The notes under the pieces were generated by a model. The model saw nothing but the letters and a program-made list of their open reading frames with translations. It ran no database searches and was not told the DNA's origin. 64,000 nt of DNA. It comes from Tetrahymena elliotti 4EA. Its lineage: Eukaryota; Ciliophora; Oligohymenophorea; Hymenostomatida; Tetrahymenidae. Positions 13,488-24,568 of the stretch are shown one piece after another. A program made the position numbers and the translations under genes. The first letter of the stretch is position 1. Every line of letters starts with the position of its first letter. The stretch is taken from assembly GCA_000231825.2 (NCBI GenBank), contig JH720311.1, forward strand, positions 124,001 through 188,000, written 5' to 3'.

Positions 13488-15606
13488 TTTGTAGAAAAAA
13501 ATGACAATTTATGAATATTTAGAAAAGGAGGATATTTTATTCATTTGAATTAAAAAGTTAGTTAGTTAGTTAGGTTATGAAATTAGAATGTTGAAATAGA
13601 AGTGAAAAGGTGTGTTTATAAATCAGATAATTCGAATTGATTAAGTAATATATGGTTATTAATAAATAGAATCAAGCTATATTGTTCATTTGAACATATA
13701 TGAGCAAGAAACATTTATTATCTGAAAATTGTGGGGGCAGAAAAATAGTTATCTATTGATTATAAGTAAATAATATGACTATATTTATCACCCTTCAATA
13801 ATTAACTTTATTCAATCGATTGATAGATAGATAAATAGATAGAAAATTAGATCAACTTTTAATGATCTAGCAAATTAATCAATCATTCAGTTTATTGAGA
13901 TCAGTTTTTGTCTCCTCTGATTACCAATAAACTATCTATATTCATTCAAATTTTTATACCCATTTAAAGACTTAAATTTTGAATGGATATTCATTCTATT
14001 TAAAAATATATTTCCAAAAATATCTCTTAAATACTACCAATAAATAATAAAATTTCTTAGCAAATCTTCAATATATTTTAAGATGATCTAACGTTTTTTT
14101 TAGAGTGCTTAAAAACTGATAAATAGACTCAATACCTTGTGCTAGTCTATTTTAATTATTTAAGCTTTCACTTTGATTGTTATCACTAAGAAAATTTAAT
14201 ATTAGTTAAAATAAATAGATATTTGCATGATACTATGTTTAAATTTATTCTGTTAAGAAATAAAATCTATCTGTTTGGAATACAAGCAACAGTAGATGCT
14301 ATTTATTAATAATAAATTATAATTTGTGAAACATTTATTTGTCCATGATTTAGTTATTCCAAATAGTATAAAGTTTTTTAAATTTTTGCGAACTTATTGA
14401 AAGATTTCAAATGTTTTTATTTAAATGTGCGATAAAAAAAGATATTCAAATCAAATATTTAAATGTGATAAAGTTTTTTATTGGTAAATTAAACACAAAG
14501 AAAATTAATCAAATGAATTCAAGATATTTTGAATGTAATTAATTAGAAAAGGAATTAATCAATCTTATTTTGATTGTATTACGCATCTTATTAGTTCAAA
14601 TTAATTCACAAATTAATACTTAGTCAGGAATGTGAGGGCAATTTATAAATTGTTGATTTCTGAATTATTTTTCCTTAGCTATTTAAAATAATATCTAACA
14701 GAATGTGTTTGTTGATGTGATTTAAAATCTATTCTGCCTATGATAAAAACTCTATTTTAGAAACTGGTAATTAAGTTAATGTGCCCAAAATACAATGGCA
14801 TACCGTGTTGTAAAGTATTTGAGGTATATTCTAAATTTAAAATACTTTGATCAAAGTAGAAAGAAAATTAAAAATTATTCTAGTAGAAGCAGGGGAGTCA
14901 AATGGAAATTCTACCAAAATATAACAGAATCATTTTGCTCATGCTTAAGTAGAAAGATATATGGCTGTTTAAAAAAATGAGATATAATATTTCATTCTTC
15001 TCTGCATGTTTCATATTGATATGTTGACAAATAATATTTAAATGAAGATTCATTGATTATTTCTTTTTAAGTGTTTATAATTCACGTATGTTTGTTTGTT
15101 TATTGTGCTTGCGTGTTAAAAAAGTAATTGCCAATATATTTTGAACAGCTTTGTAAATTTTTGTGGAAAAAAATTAGAAATTGACGATATATTTCAAGAT
15201 GAATACCCTAAATAAAGCATGCTAAGAGTGGGGAAAAATAGAATCTATGACTAATACTAGGTGATTTAATTGATTTAAGACCGTTAGAAATAAGTTGTTT
15301 GTTTATTCTCAATCAAATTGCATAGCGTAATGATTTAAAAATTTAAAATCTAATAAGATTCTTTGTTTTCTTGAAGTGCTTAAAAACACTCAGGGATTGC
15401 GCATTTTAAAATCATAATTAATTAATTATAAAAAGAAAATAAATTATTCAGTACCTCTAAAAAGAGGAAACAAGTTAATTAACAAATAAATAAGCAAGCA
15501 AACAAACAAAATAATAAAAAAAATAAATAAAAAAAACAAATTAATTGAAAATTTCTACTTTAATCTTCAAAAAAAACATTGAAAAATACTAAAAAATCTT
15601 TCTAAA
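13488..15606. other. Non-coding region before the CCT-domain gene
   Basis: AT-rich spacer. It has a short GATA-type microsatellite at about 13821-13842. A 61-codon open frame at 14795-14980 (+) ends in TGA but contains no TAA/TAG glutamine codon and resembles nothing I know; I leave it uncalled. The last 150 bp before 15607 are A-rich with AAAC/CAAA runs, typical of a ciliate 5' leader. Confidence 0.55.
13821..13842. repeat. GATA/AATA microsatellite
   Basis: Runs of gatagatagat followed by aaatagatag. Short and probably neutral. Confidence 0.8.
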
Positions 15607-16581
15607 ATGAACTATTTTGATATGAATAACTTCTTACTCTAGTCTACCAAGCTAGGAGTTAGCGACACAGACTCCCTCGCCTCCACTGAGATCCGCGACA
15701 GAACTCTCTCTAACTCTAGTGTAGGATCTCAAGATTTCCTTCCCTCCTCTAGTGGTTCCTACTACTCCTAAAACAACCTCAAAGATTTAAATCTCTTACT
15801 GGCTCTACTCACTCAAAACTAGTAAACATAGTAATAATATTAGACTCAGAAATAGACAAATCAAAGCTACTTGATGGAGAAGGGCAGATCTAACTCAGAT
15901 ACTTCTTAATCTGCTGATGATTTGAAGGGCCTTTTTGATTTGAATGGCTTCTCCCTCTTTCCCTCTAGCTAACTAGACCGTAAGCTTGGTGGATAAGTTT
16001 TTATCCCTAAGCCTATTCGTTCTTAATCTAAATAAAATTCAATGCTTTAAGACTTAGGAATGGACTCAACAAACTCTAGCTCTTAATCCTAATAGCCATA
16101 GTCAAGCTTAAAGAACCTCTTACTGGAAGCATCTCTCAATATGTTCTCTAACTTGATGAGAAAGGACACAAATAATGAAGTTAATATGTAAAATACTTCT
16201 TAAACACAACAAGTCTCCTCCCCATCATCATCCTCAGTGGCTAGTCAAAATATTCCTCAATAATCCCAAATTATGTACTAGCCAAACATTATATTTGGTG
16301 TTTAGTTGACTCCTGAAGAAATGCAAAAGAGAAGAGAACTTCGTAGATAAAAAATAGAAAAGTATTTGATCAAGAAAATAACCAGAAAATGGGATGTCCT
16401 CCGTTATGAAGTTAGAAAGAAAATTGCTAAGACCCGTCAAAGAGTAAAAGGTCGTTTCGTTAAGGAAGAAAAAAAATTAGATTCAGATGACTCCTAAATT
16501 TCCAACCCCTAAATGAAATCTATTAACTCAACCTAAATTGTCCTATCTGATGATTAAATGAACTCCATTGACAACATGTGA
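15607..16581 (+). CDS. CCT-domain protein
   Basis: Single-exon gene of 324 codons ending in TGA. Residues 1-235 are low-complexity, rich in Ser, Gln and Asn, with no fold I can name. Residues about 239-286 form a CCT domain: RRELRRQKIEKYLIKKITRK, then RYEVRKKIAKTRQRVKGRFVK. The Arg/Lys-rich pattern, the RYEVRKK core and the KGRFVK end are the diagnostic parts. CCT domains mediate DNA and NF-Y-type protein contacts in plant CONSTANS, TOC1 and related regulators, and occur in alveolates. No B-box, receiver or GATA zinc finger is visible. The gene is GC-richer than its surroundings and uses TCC and CTC codons freely, which suggests good expression. A nuclear regulatory role is inferred. Confidence 0.85.
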
Positions 16582-19043
16582 TAAAAATGATTCATAAACA
16601 ATCAAAGAAACTAAATAAACAAAAGACATGAGTTTAAATAATAATCATGATGATATCAATAATAATATTCAAGAATAAGAAAAAAACTATATAAAAAATA
16701 TTAACCATAATCTCATACTAAATTCAAAAATCTTCTTAGTTAACTATAAATACACACTAATTTCTTCTTCTTTTTCATTTAAAAATACCACAAATAAATT
16801 TTTACTCCATCAAATATATCTTAGATATAATATATCCACCATATAAATAAATACAAAAGATCTCTTCAATAATTAAACAAACTAAATCGAATCCTCTCAC
16901 TCTGAAAAAATATATAATAACCTATCTATTTATAATAATTACTACTGTAATAACAAAAGACCCAGCAACAATATAAATGAGTTAACAATGATTTAAGAAG
17001 TACAAACAAACAAACCAACCACCCATACATAACCTAATTCAATACTAATAATTAATATAAAGCATGTGGATTCCACATTAACCCAGCAAGCAGGACATAA
17101 ATAACTTTAAAAATAATTTATTATTTATACACCTTTTATTTAGAAGGTTTTTAATGAAATTTAAAAGTATTTATTCTATTCATAAAATTTGTATTCTTTA
17201 ATTTGCAACCAAATTATTTATTACCTTAACAAAAATACATTCATTTTAACTTTCTTTATATCTACTTATTGTTCCAAGTTTCAATGATTTCTTTTAGGTC
17301 AGTAGAATTCAATTTTTAAATATCTAAATATTTACCCTTTTCTTGATTAGAATAGGATTTTCAATCTACTCCTTAAAAAATACTCCTAAAAAATACTTTA
17401 TTCAAAAAGATTCAAATGTAAATGAATATGGATAGCTCTATCTCATCTCTTTAATGAAGTTATTTTATATGAAAAAAATTATTGATCATTTAAACTATTA
17501 AATAAAAATACATTCAAAAAATGTTTATAGAAAAGATTTGATTTAAATAAATTGAATCTATTTGAATTTTTGATATTCTTTTAAATTTTTTAGCCACAAA
17601 AATTTGAAAACAACCGAGAAAGATATATCTAGTCATAATATCTTAATATATTATTATTTTTCTTATATTCCTAAATCTACATTTCATTATTTATTCCAAC
17701 TTGATTAAATCAAATAGTTCTTGCAAATTCCATGTTTAATTCTACCTTCACAAAATTTCTACTTTTTTAAAAATCAATTTATTTTACTCCCTCCTTTCAA
17801 TTGTAAAGATAAATTAATAGACTTTTTTTTACAAACCATATTAGTATGTATTTGTTAGGTCGATTTTATATCAATTAATAAATGTTTTGAAATATTATTT
17901 TCATTTACTGGATCAAAAATATTTCAAATTTAAAAAATAACCTAAAAACATTTATTTCTCAATTTGTTTCTGCTAACTCTCTAATTCATTAGCCTAAGCA
18001 CTTTTCAAAATTTAAAAAAAATAATTTGAATTTAACATTTATTTATTCAAATCTACTTTTTTACAACCTATATTATGGATGAAATCTTATTAAAAGAAAA
18101 AAAATACTATTCTTTAATATTTCACATAACAATCAACATAATTTTCTATAATTTTAAAATAACTTATTTTTATTATTAAAAATATTTCTTAGCAAATTCA
18201 TTTAGATATAATCCTTGTGTAATCCTTCAAAATTTTATTTTTGATTGGATAAAAAAGCAAAAATAATTTACAATTAAAAAATAAAAGTGATGTACATATT
18301 CATTATAATTAATTGTATGATTGAATTAATTGGGAATAATACATTTTTTATTTTAATATATTTCTCTAATTTTATTTAAAGGAAACTTCTAAATTTTTAA
18401 TATGAAAATTTTGTTTAAAAAATTTACTGATTTTAGAAAAATTAAATTAATTTTTAAAAATTAATATTTTGTTTTAGAAAATTTACTATTAAATTAAAAA
18501 ATCATTTTTTAAAATAGTTAAGAATTTAAATTCTTTTAAATAATATCTTATTAAAAAAATAAAACAAATAATTAGTAATTTAATTTTAGAATTTATTTTT
18601 TATATTCAAAATCAAATTGTAAAAGTAAGACTTAAACTAAAAAAATGAAGAATATAAATTTTAAAAATAAATTAATGATTTAAAGCAATAAGCAGGTAAA
18701 TAATTTATAAAGTTTTTTAAATTAATTAGATCAATCATGTTGAAAAAACTGAAAATTTATTAAAGTTTAATGAATCTTACAATATTGAAATAACTGAAAT
18801 GATTCAAAAAAAAATAAAGAAATCAGAAGCAAAGAAATATTTGTATTAATTTTTAATTTAGTAAAGCGTAAAAGGACAATAAGAATTTGTTTGTTTTACA
18901 TGCATTTGTACATATGTAATTTGTTTTTATTTATTTATTTTAATTGAAAAGGTTTTGATTTAACTCATTTTATTTAAGTATAAATACTAATTATAATTAA
19001 TTGTATTTCCTATTTTATAGGCTTTATTTTCAAGGGATTTAAT
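16582..19043. other. Non-coding AT-rich region
   Basis: About 2.4 kb between the CCT-domain gene and the cyclin region. No frame with conserved motifs on either strand; frequent homopolymer A/T and short ATTT repeats. Nothing recognised. Confidence 0.55.
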
Positions 19044-19600
19044 ATGCTTATGAGAAAAGAGAGCATTTTCTTACTACATTATGAACAGTGTCTTAATATT
19101 TATCAACTTTTATTTATGTTTTCTAAATATTTGATTTGTTAATTTGTTTATTTATTTATTTATTATTTAATTTGATGATTAGCTATCACCGATAAGCTAA
19201 CTCAATAATTTCAGCAATTTAAATATAAAATAGACTTCAAAAGGTATTTCAGAAATTTAATAATTAATTTATATTAATTTAAGATTATCTAAGTCATAAT
19301 GTATCTATTAATTCTATTTTTTATTTAATGTTTATTCATTCAACTCTTGAAGAGATACAACTTTATTTTAAACTAAGAATATTTTTTATTTATTCAGGTA
19401 TTAATGGTGAAATTGTTTTTATTAGAAATTTTTAATCATGTCATATTATGTTAATGTTTTTGTATTTATTTATTTGTGTGTTTTTTTTAGTGCGTTTGCT
19501 TGGTTAAATAAGAGATTCACAAGAACTTTGAAGTTTGAATAAACTCCACAGCATTTGAGAAATGAGCTTAAATATGGATCTTTTTAGGGACTTAATAAAT
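19044..19600 (+). CDS. Possible small multi-exon gene, unknown
   Basis: Three open segments join with good GT-AG sites: 19044-19137, 19183-19243 and from 19491. The joined frame reads ITDKLTQQFQQFKYKIDFK then SAFAWLNKRFTRTLKFEQ, natural in composition for a ciliate protein. Its 3' end is unclear: the frame stays open to a TGA near 19798, inside the last exon of the opposite-strand cyclin model. Either this gene ends sooner through another intron, or one of the two models is wrong. No family recognised. Confidence 0.3.
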
Positions 19601-19701
19601 CTTTTTATTAAAAAATAAATTATTAATTAAATGAATATTTCTTTTAAAAAATAAAAAAAAGCTAAAATTTTTTTCTCAAAATATAAGTTTCAAATTTTAT
19701 T

Positions 19702-21685
19702 TCATTAAGAATTTGCAAATAGTAAATTATTAGATATTATTTTTTAGCTTTACATTTCCCATTTAAATATTTAACTTAATTTCTTCTTTTTTAGTTTTGA
19801 AAATTTTTTATCCTTTTTTTACTCTTTTCTAAATTATAAAATCTTTCTCTTAAATGGAATTATGTTTTAGTAGTTAATATTCAATATCTTAGGAGATTAT
19901 TTCAAATATTGCTTAAAATAGCGGGAAGGTGTGTTTAATTTTTTGAAATTTAAATATTTATTCTTTATCCAAGATTAAATAACATATCAATTATTTTAAT
20001 TGATTAATGTAAAATATATTTGGCTTTTATTTTCAACCTATTTTGAGATTAATTAACAACCAAAATTAATTTGATTTCTTTTCATTTTAACATTTAAATA
20101 AGCTTTTATTTATTTTTAGTGATGAAAATAATTTTATTTTAGCACTTAAATATGATTTAGTTTCAATCAAAAGCATTTTAATGAAAATTAATTTCTTACA
20201 ATAGGGTCAGAAAGGAATTCTAAGAACTTAGCAACATACTAAATTTCTAAAGCGATATCGCTGATAGAGCTGAGGTAGAAGTATTTACGCATGAATTAGG
20301 CAAATATGTCATTTATTTTTGCAAGGGTGGTGCTGTTGCAAGAAGAAGTTGTTTAATTGCAAAGGTGGAAGATATTTTCAGTTAAATCAATTTATGCTTA
20401 ATCAAGGCTAGTAAAACAACCTTGAGCTATAGTTAGACTAACAAATATTAGAGCTAGAGATATATTTTTTATACAATACTAGAAATTTGTTAAGTTCTAC
20501 TTCAGATTAATCAAATCTACTAGCACATTTAAACGGAATTAGAAGGCGAAATTTTATTTCATATATCCACATCCAAAAAATTTGCCTTCAAGCAAGTCAA
20601 TTATAACCCCATTTACAGTTTCTAAGCTGAGAGGACTAATTTACCACTTGAGGAGCTTTAATTATTTAAGATTAAAAAAGTTAAATTAATTAATAATCTA
20701 AATTAAATTTTCGGTAAAAATTAAAAGTGTCTAAGTAATAAATATACATTTAAAATGCTCAATTCGCAGTTGATAAAATCTGAATGTGAGTACTAATTAG
20801 TGAATTCTACGTATTTGTCTAGTGTTTGTTTGTTAGAATCCTAAAATTTTATTTAATAAATTTAATTTAATTAGCTATCTAAAGTGTCTTATAAATTTAA
20901 ATAGCTTTTATCAGCTATTTTAAAATATATTTAGCTAATTAAGTAGAGCTTACTTCCTTCTTAGCTGAAATGAATAGGGAGGTTATCGCATACAACTAAA
21001 GGTTTTTTTCCTTTATTTGGTTATTAGGCTGGAGGAAGAGAGTATCAAAAAGAGCGATTGCTTGTTGGACAATCTGTCTCTGGTAGTTGAAGTAGACTCC
21101 AAGTTTAATAATGTTATCAATAAGAAGTATTCTTTTTTTAAATGTAATAGGATGGAAAATTTATGTGGCAGAAGCCTTTTTTTAGTAGTTTGGATTTGAA
21201 GGAATCTTGTAATTGTAAGTCTTTATGGATTCATTCAGATTTTTGAAAATGTCTTCTAATTCTGATAAAAAATCTTGAGGCTAAAATTTTTACAGTTGCT
21301 TTTTTGTTATTTTTTTTTGTTAAAGTTGAGGATTCTTAAATTTATCCTGCAATTTTTGTGTATCTTCATTATTCTAGAATTAAAGCTTTTAAATTTTTAG
21401 CCTTCTAGGTCTTTAGTTATTTTAATTATTATTTCCCACATTGAAAAAGTGCTCAAAGTAATCAGGGTTTATTGTCTCTTCTTTTATGTTTCCATTGGTG
21501 TTGTTGTATTGAGTTTACTAAGTGGAATTCGCAAATGTGGTGCTAAAGTCACAGTTTATTGTTGTTGAACTCTATGAATAATATAAATATTTTTAAAAAT
21601 TTTAATTGGTAAAATTAATTAAATTATTTATTTAATAATCAGTCAGCCTTTTTCGTTTTTATATTTGTGGGTATTTATTTACCAT
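19702..21685 (-). CDS. Cyclin (N- and C-terminal cyclin boxes)
   Basis: Four exons in transcript order: 21685-20954, 20840-20748, 20655-20200, 19911-19702. Each is a multiple of 3, giving 496 codons. The first 150 residues are Asn/Gln-rich. The first cyclin box begins near residue 180: FKKRILLIDNIIKLGVYF, then IALFDTLFLQ, then LQLYAITSLFISAKKE. Exon 2 continues DKYVEFTNQYSHSDFIN and CELSILN, joining in phase to LLKWQISPLS, the expected link to the second box (exon 3). The Arg and Lys of the CDK-binding pattern are present. The last exon is Lys-rich and less certain. The protein should activate a CDK; the subtype (A/B-like or other) is not clear. A pyrimidine-rich stretch (22200-22700 on +) lies upstream. 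Confidence 0.8.
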
Positions 21686-23384
21686 AAAAATAATTTTAAA
21701 TCTATTTAAAAAAAGTATTTCAATCATATTAGTTAGGAATCATGATAGCTTATTTGTTCTTTGAAGAACTAAGTGATGATTGTAGTGTGATGATGTAATT
21801 ACAGTATTATACTATTTTATTGATTTTTTAATATTTATATTTCTGACGAATGAGCAACGTAAGCAGCTTCATAAAAAAAAAGTAATTTATAAAAAAATTA
21901 AAAGCAAAAACGCGGTGTAAAAATTGAGAGGAGTTTAATGGTTTGTCAATCATTGATTAATGATAATGAAATAAAGATATTGTTACCTAATCAAAATAAG
22001 AACACTTAGTGTTATTTATATTATAATTAGAAAGAGTAACTGTACAAGCTGTATTTGCAGTCAATTCTGTATTCATAAAGTTCATTCCTTATTTCTCAAT
22101 TTACATAATTTACAATCTTGTCATGTAAGAATGCTGAGATTAATTTTATGGTTATGGGCTTTTTGTTATCAATTTAGATATTCCATTCATATTATTACTT
22201 AAATTATTTGACTTCTAGCATTTTTTCCCCCTTTCTCCCTTTTCACAGCTCTTTTTACCCATCTTGCGATGACCTCCTTTTATTTATTCACTCGAATTTT
22301 TTACTTATGAGTTTTTTTTGTATCGCTCGTATTGATTCTATGATTATATATTAAGTATATATATATTATTGTTTATATTTTTTTTGTGTGATTATCAATT
22401 TCTTTCTTTTCTAATTTTCTTATATTATATTTTTGCAATAATAATAATTATTATTATCACTACCTTTTAAAGTCATCTTAAGCAACTTATATCACTTATT
22501 GACCTCATCCAAAAGATATCTTTCTTTGCTTGTGATTTATATTTCTTAAACCTCTTTTTTGTATTCTCCGCATTCATTCATTCATTCTCTCTCCCTTTCA
22601 TTTCTTTTTCTTTTACTCATTTCTATTTTATAGTTTCTGCGCCTCAAACCTTATTCACCTTATTTCTTTCTTTCTTTATTTCTAAAATATTATTACAATA
22701 TTTTAAAACTTTATTGCAACTTTACTAATCAGAGGGTATTTATAAATCACAAAAAACTTTTTTTAAATATTTTTCAACATTATTGGAGTCTCAGAAATTG
22801 AAGGTTAAAATTTATAAATTTATCACCCTCGTTTTTTTAATTAGAAGAAAAAGAATTTTGACTCTCTGTTAATAAAATAAAAAATAGGAAAGAAATAGAG
22901 AGTTGAAATAAAATTTAATAAAGTTGAATATTTAGGTTTTTGTGGGTTTAAAATAAAATAATAAAAATACTAATTTAAATACCTAGAAAAAGATAAAAAT
23001 AAAGAAACTAGTTTGTAAAATAAATAATTTAAGTTACTTAACTTTTAAATAAAATGAAGTGATTACAATCAAAGAAAAACAAACAAATTCTATTTCATAA
23101 TTTTATTTTGATGGGTGAATAGTTGATAAAGAATAGTCGTAACTATAAATTGATTTAAAATAAAAGAGGAACCATCAAATTTTTTAGAAAATAATGGAAA
23201 AGCATCAACTAAAAGAAATATATTTTTTAAAAACATTGAGTCAAACTAAAATAGAATAAAACTAAAAATTTATTAAGATTGTTTTTTTTAATAAATTAAT
23301 AAGAAATCAGTAGATATTTTGCAAATAAAATTTATAAAACATAAATAAATTTCATTTGATATTTTTAATATAATAAACTATTTA
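21686..23384. other. Upstream region of the cyclin gene with pyrimidine-rich tract
   Basis: No gene seen. From about 22200 to 22700 the plus strand is unusually rich in C and T (runs such as ccccctttctccc and the repeat attcattcattc), so the cyclin-sense strand is purine-rich there. It could be a leader or promoter element of the cyclin gene. A minus-strand ATG near 21872 opens a short frame but is not needed for the cyclin model. Confidence 0.5.
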
Positions 23385-24110
23385 TCAAATTTCTTTTTAC
23401 TGAATAACTAAATCTATCACTTTAACTAAATTAGACTTAATCCATTCCATTTCTCTTTCAACTGATTTTTAAATTTTTTGTACAATCTGTGTTTGCTCTT
23501 CTCTAAGCTCATTTACATATTTTTGCATTACTTGGTTACTTGCTATAAAGTTTTCTTTAAGATCATAAGAATTAGTTTAAGAGTTAATATTATTTATTTT
23601 TAAATTTTCGAATTGGAGTTCCATTTCTTTTGTTTTCAAGACCATGAATTAGTTATTTTTGTTAGCACTGTTGATAAAGTTTTGTAGCTCTGTATTAAGA
23701 GTATCAATTTGGTCATTAGTAACTCTATTTGTTTTGTTTAATTCATCTTTAGTAGCTACAGTGCTTGATAAATCGTTTAAGAAAGTAGTATTATCATTAA
23801 AAGCTTTTTCTAGCTATTTGATATACTTGCTATGTATTTCTATGTCTGATTTTAAGTCAGAAACACTTGTTTTATAGATACCACTGAATTATTTATATTC
23901 CTCTCTTATAAGTTTTAGGATATCGTCATTATACATGTTACTATTTTCAAGTTGATACAGTCTCTGCTCGAAACTATCTAGTCTTCTACTTATTTGTATA
24001 ACTATTTCCTCAAAAACTTAAACTGGCACAAAAGCCTACAAAGATTCACTTTACTATCTAGCAGCTTCTGTCCTCAGCCTTTTTGTGTAAAATTCTAAAT
24101 CGTTTGCCAT
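23385..24110 (-). CDS. Coiled-coil protein, unknown
   Basis: Single-exon gene of 241 codons, ATG at 24110, TGA at 23385-23387. The start MANDLEFYTKRLRTEAARQ is followed by long stretches with heptad-like hydrophobic spacing and many Glu, Lys and Gln residues, from about residue 30 to 230, predicting an extended coiled coil. A short KEI tail ends the protein. No signal peptide, membrane segment or catalytic motif. It lies head-to-head with the METTL3-like gene, about 458 bp apart, so the two may share a promoter region. I do not recognise a family; cytoskeletal or basal-body roles are common for such ciliate proteins but that is only a guess. Confidence 0.75.
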
Positions 24111-24568
24111 AGGTGAATTCCTCATAATATCCTAAGTGAATATAAAAATATCAATTGTTTTTTCTAAATATTCTATTAATTTCTAACTCTTTTAATAATT
24201 TGAAAGTTAATTAAATTTATTAATTAAGTTTGATAGAATTATTAACTATTCAATCATTAATAAGTAAATATTTTTTATTAGTTTTATTTTATTTAAATAA
24301 GTCGATTTTGCGTCAAATTAGAGTAAAAACATATTCATTATTGATAGCAGTAAATTTTTATTTAGTAGAGACTATTATTGTCCTTGAATGTGAATGGTAG
24401 ATAAATGTTTGAATTTAAACAAGAAAAAGGGATGGAATTTGAAATCATATTTGAGTTCGTTAAAATTAATTTTTTGAAAAGTAAAAAAAAATGAATAAAA
24501 TTATTTAAAAAATTGCTTTTTATTAGAAAGATTTGTTTTTTTTTATTACAGTTTATGCTCATTTTAGA
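24111..24568. promoter_or_regulatory. Divergent promoter region
   Basis: About 458 bp between the start codons of two divergent genes (coiled-coil protein on -, METTL3-like on +). Very AT-rich, with no clear motif. The role is inferred only from position. Confidence 0.4.

Noticed and set aside
14795..14980. 61-codon plus-strand frame ending in TGA.
   Set aside because: Short, no family, no TAA/TAG glutamine codon and no splice or neighbour support; chance cannot be excluded.
20204..20973. Plus-strand coding exon ending in TGA at 20971.
   Set aside because: The opposite strand encodes conserved cyclin-box motifs across three in-phase exons; the plus frame is an antisense shadow.
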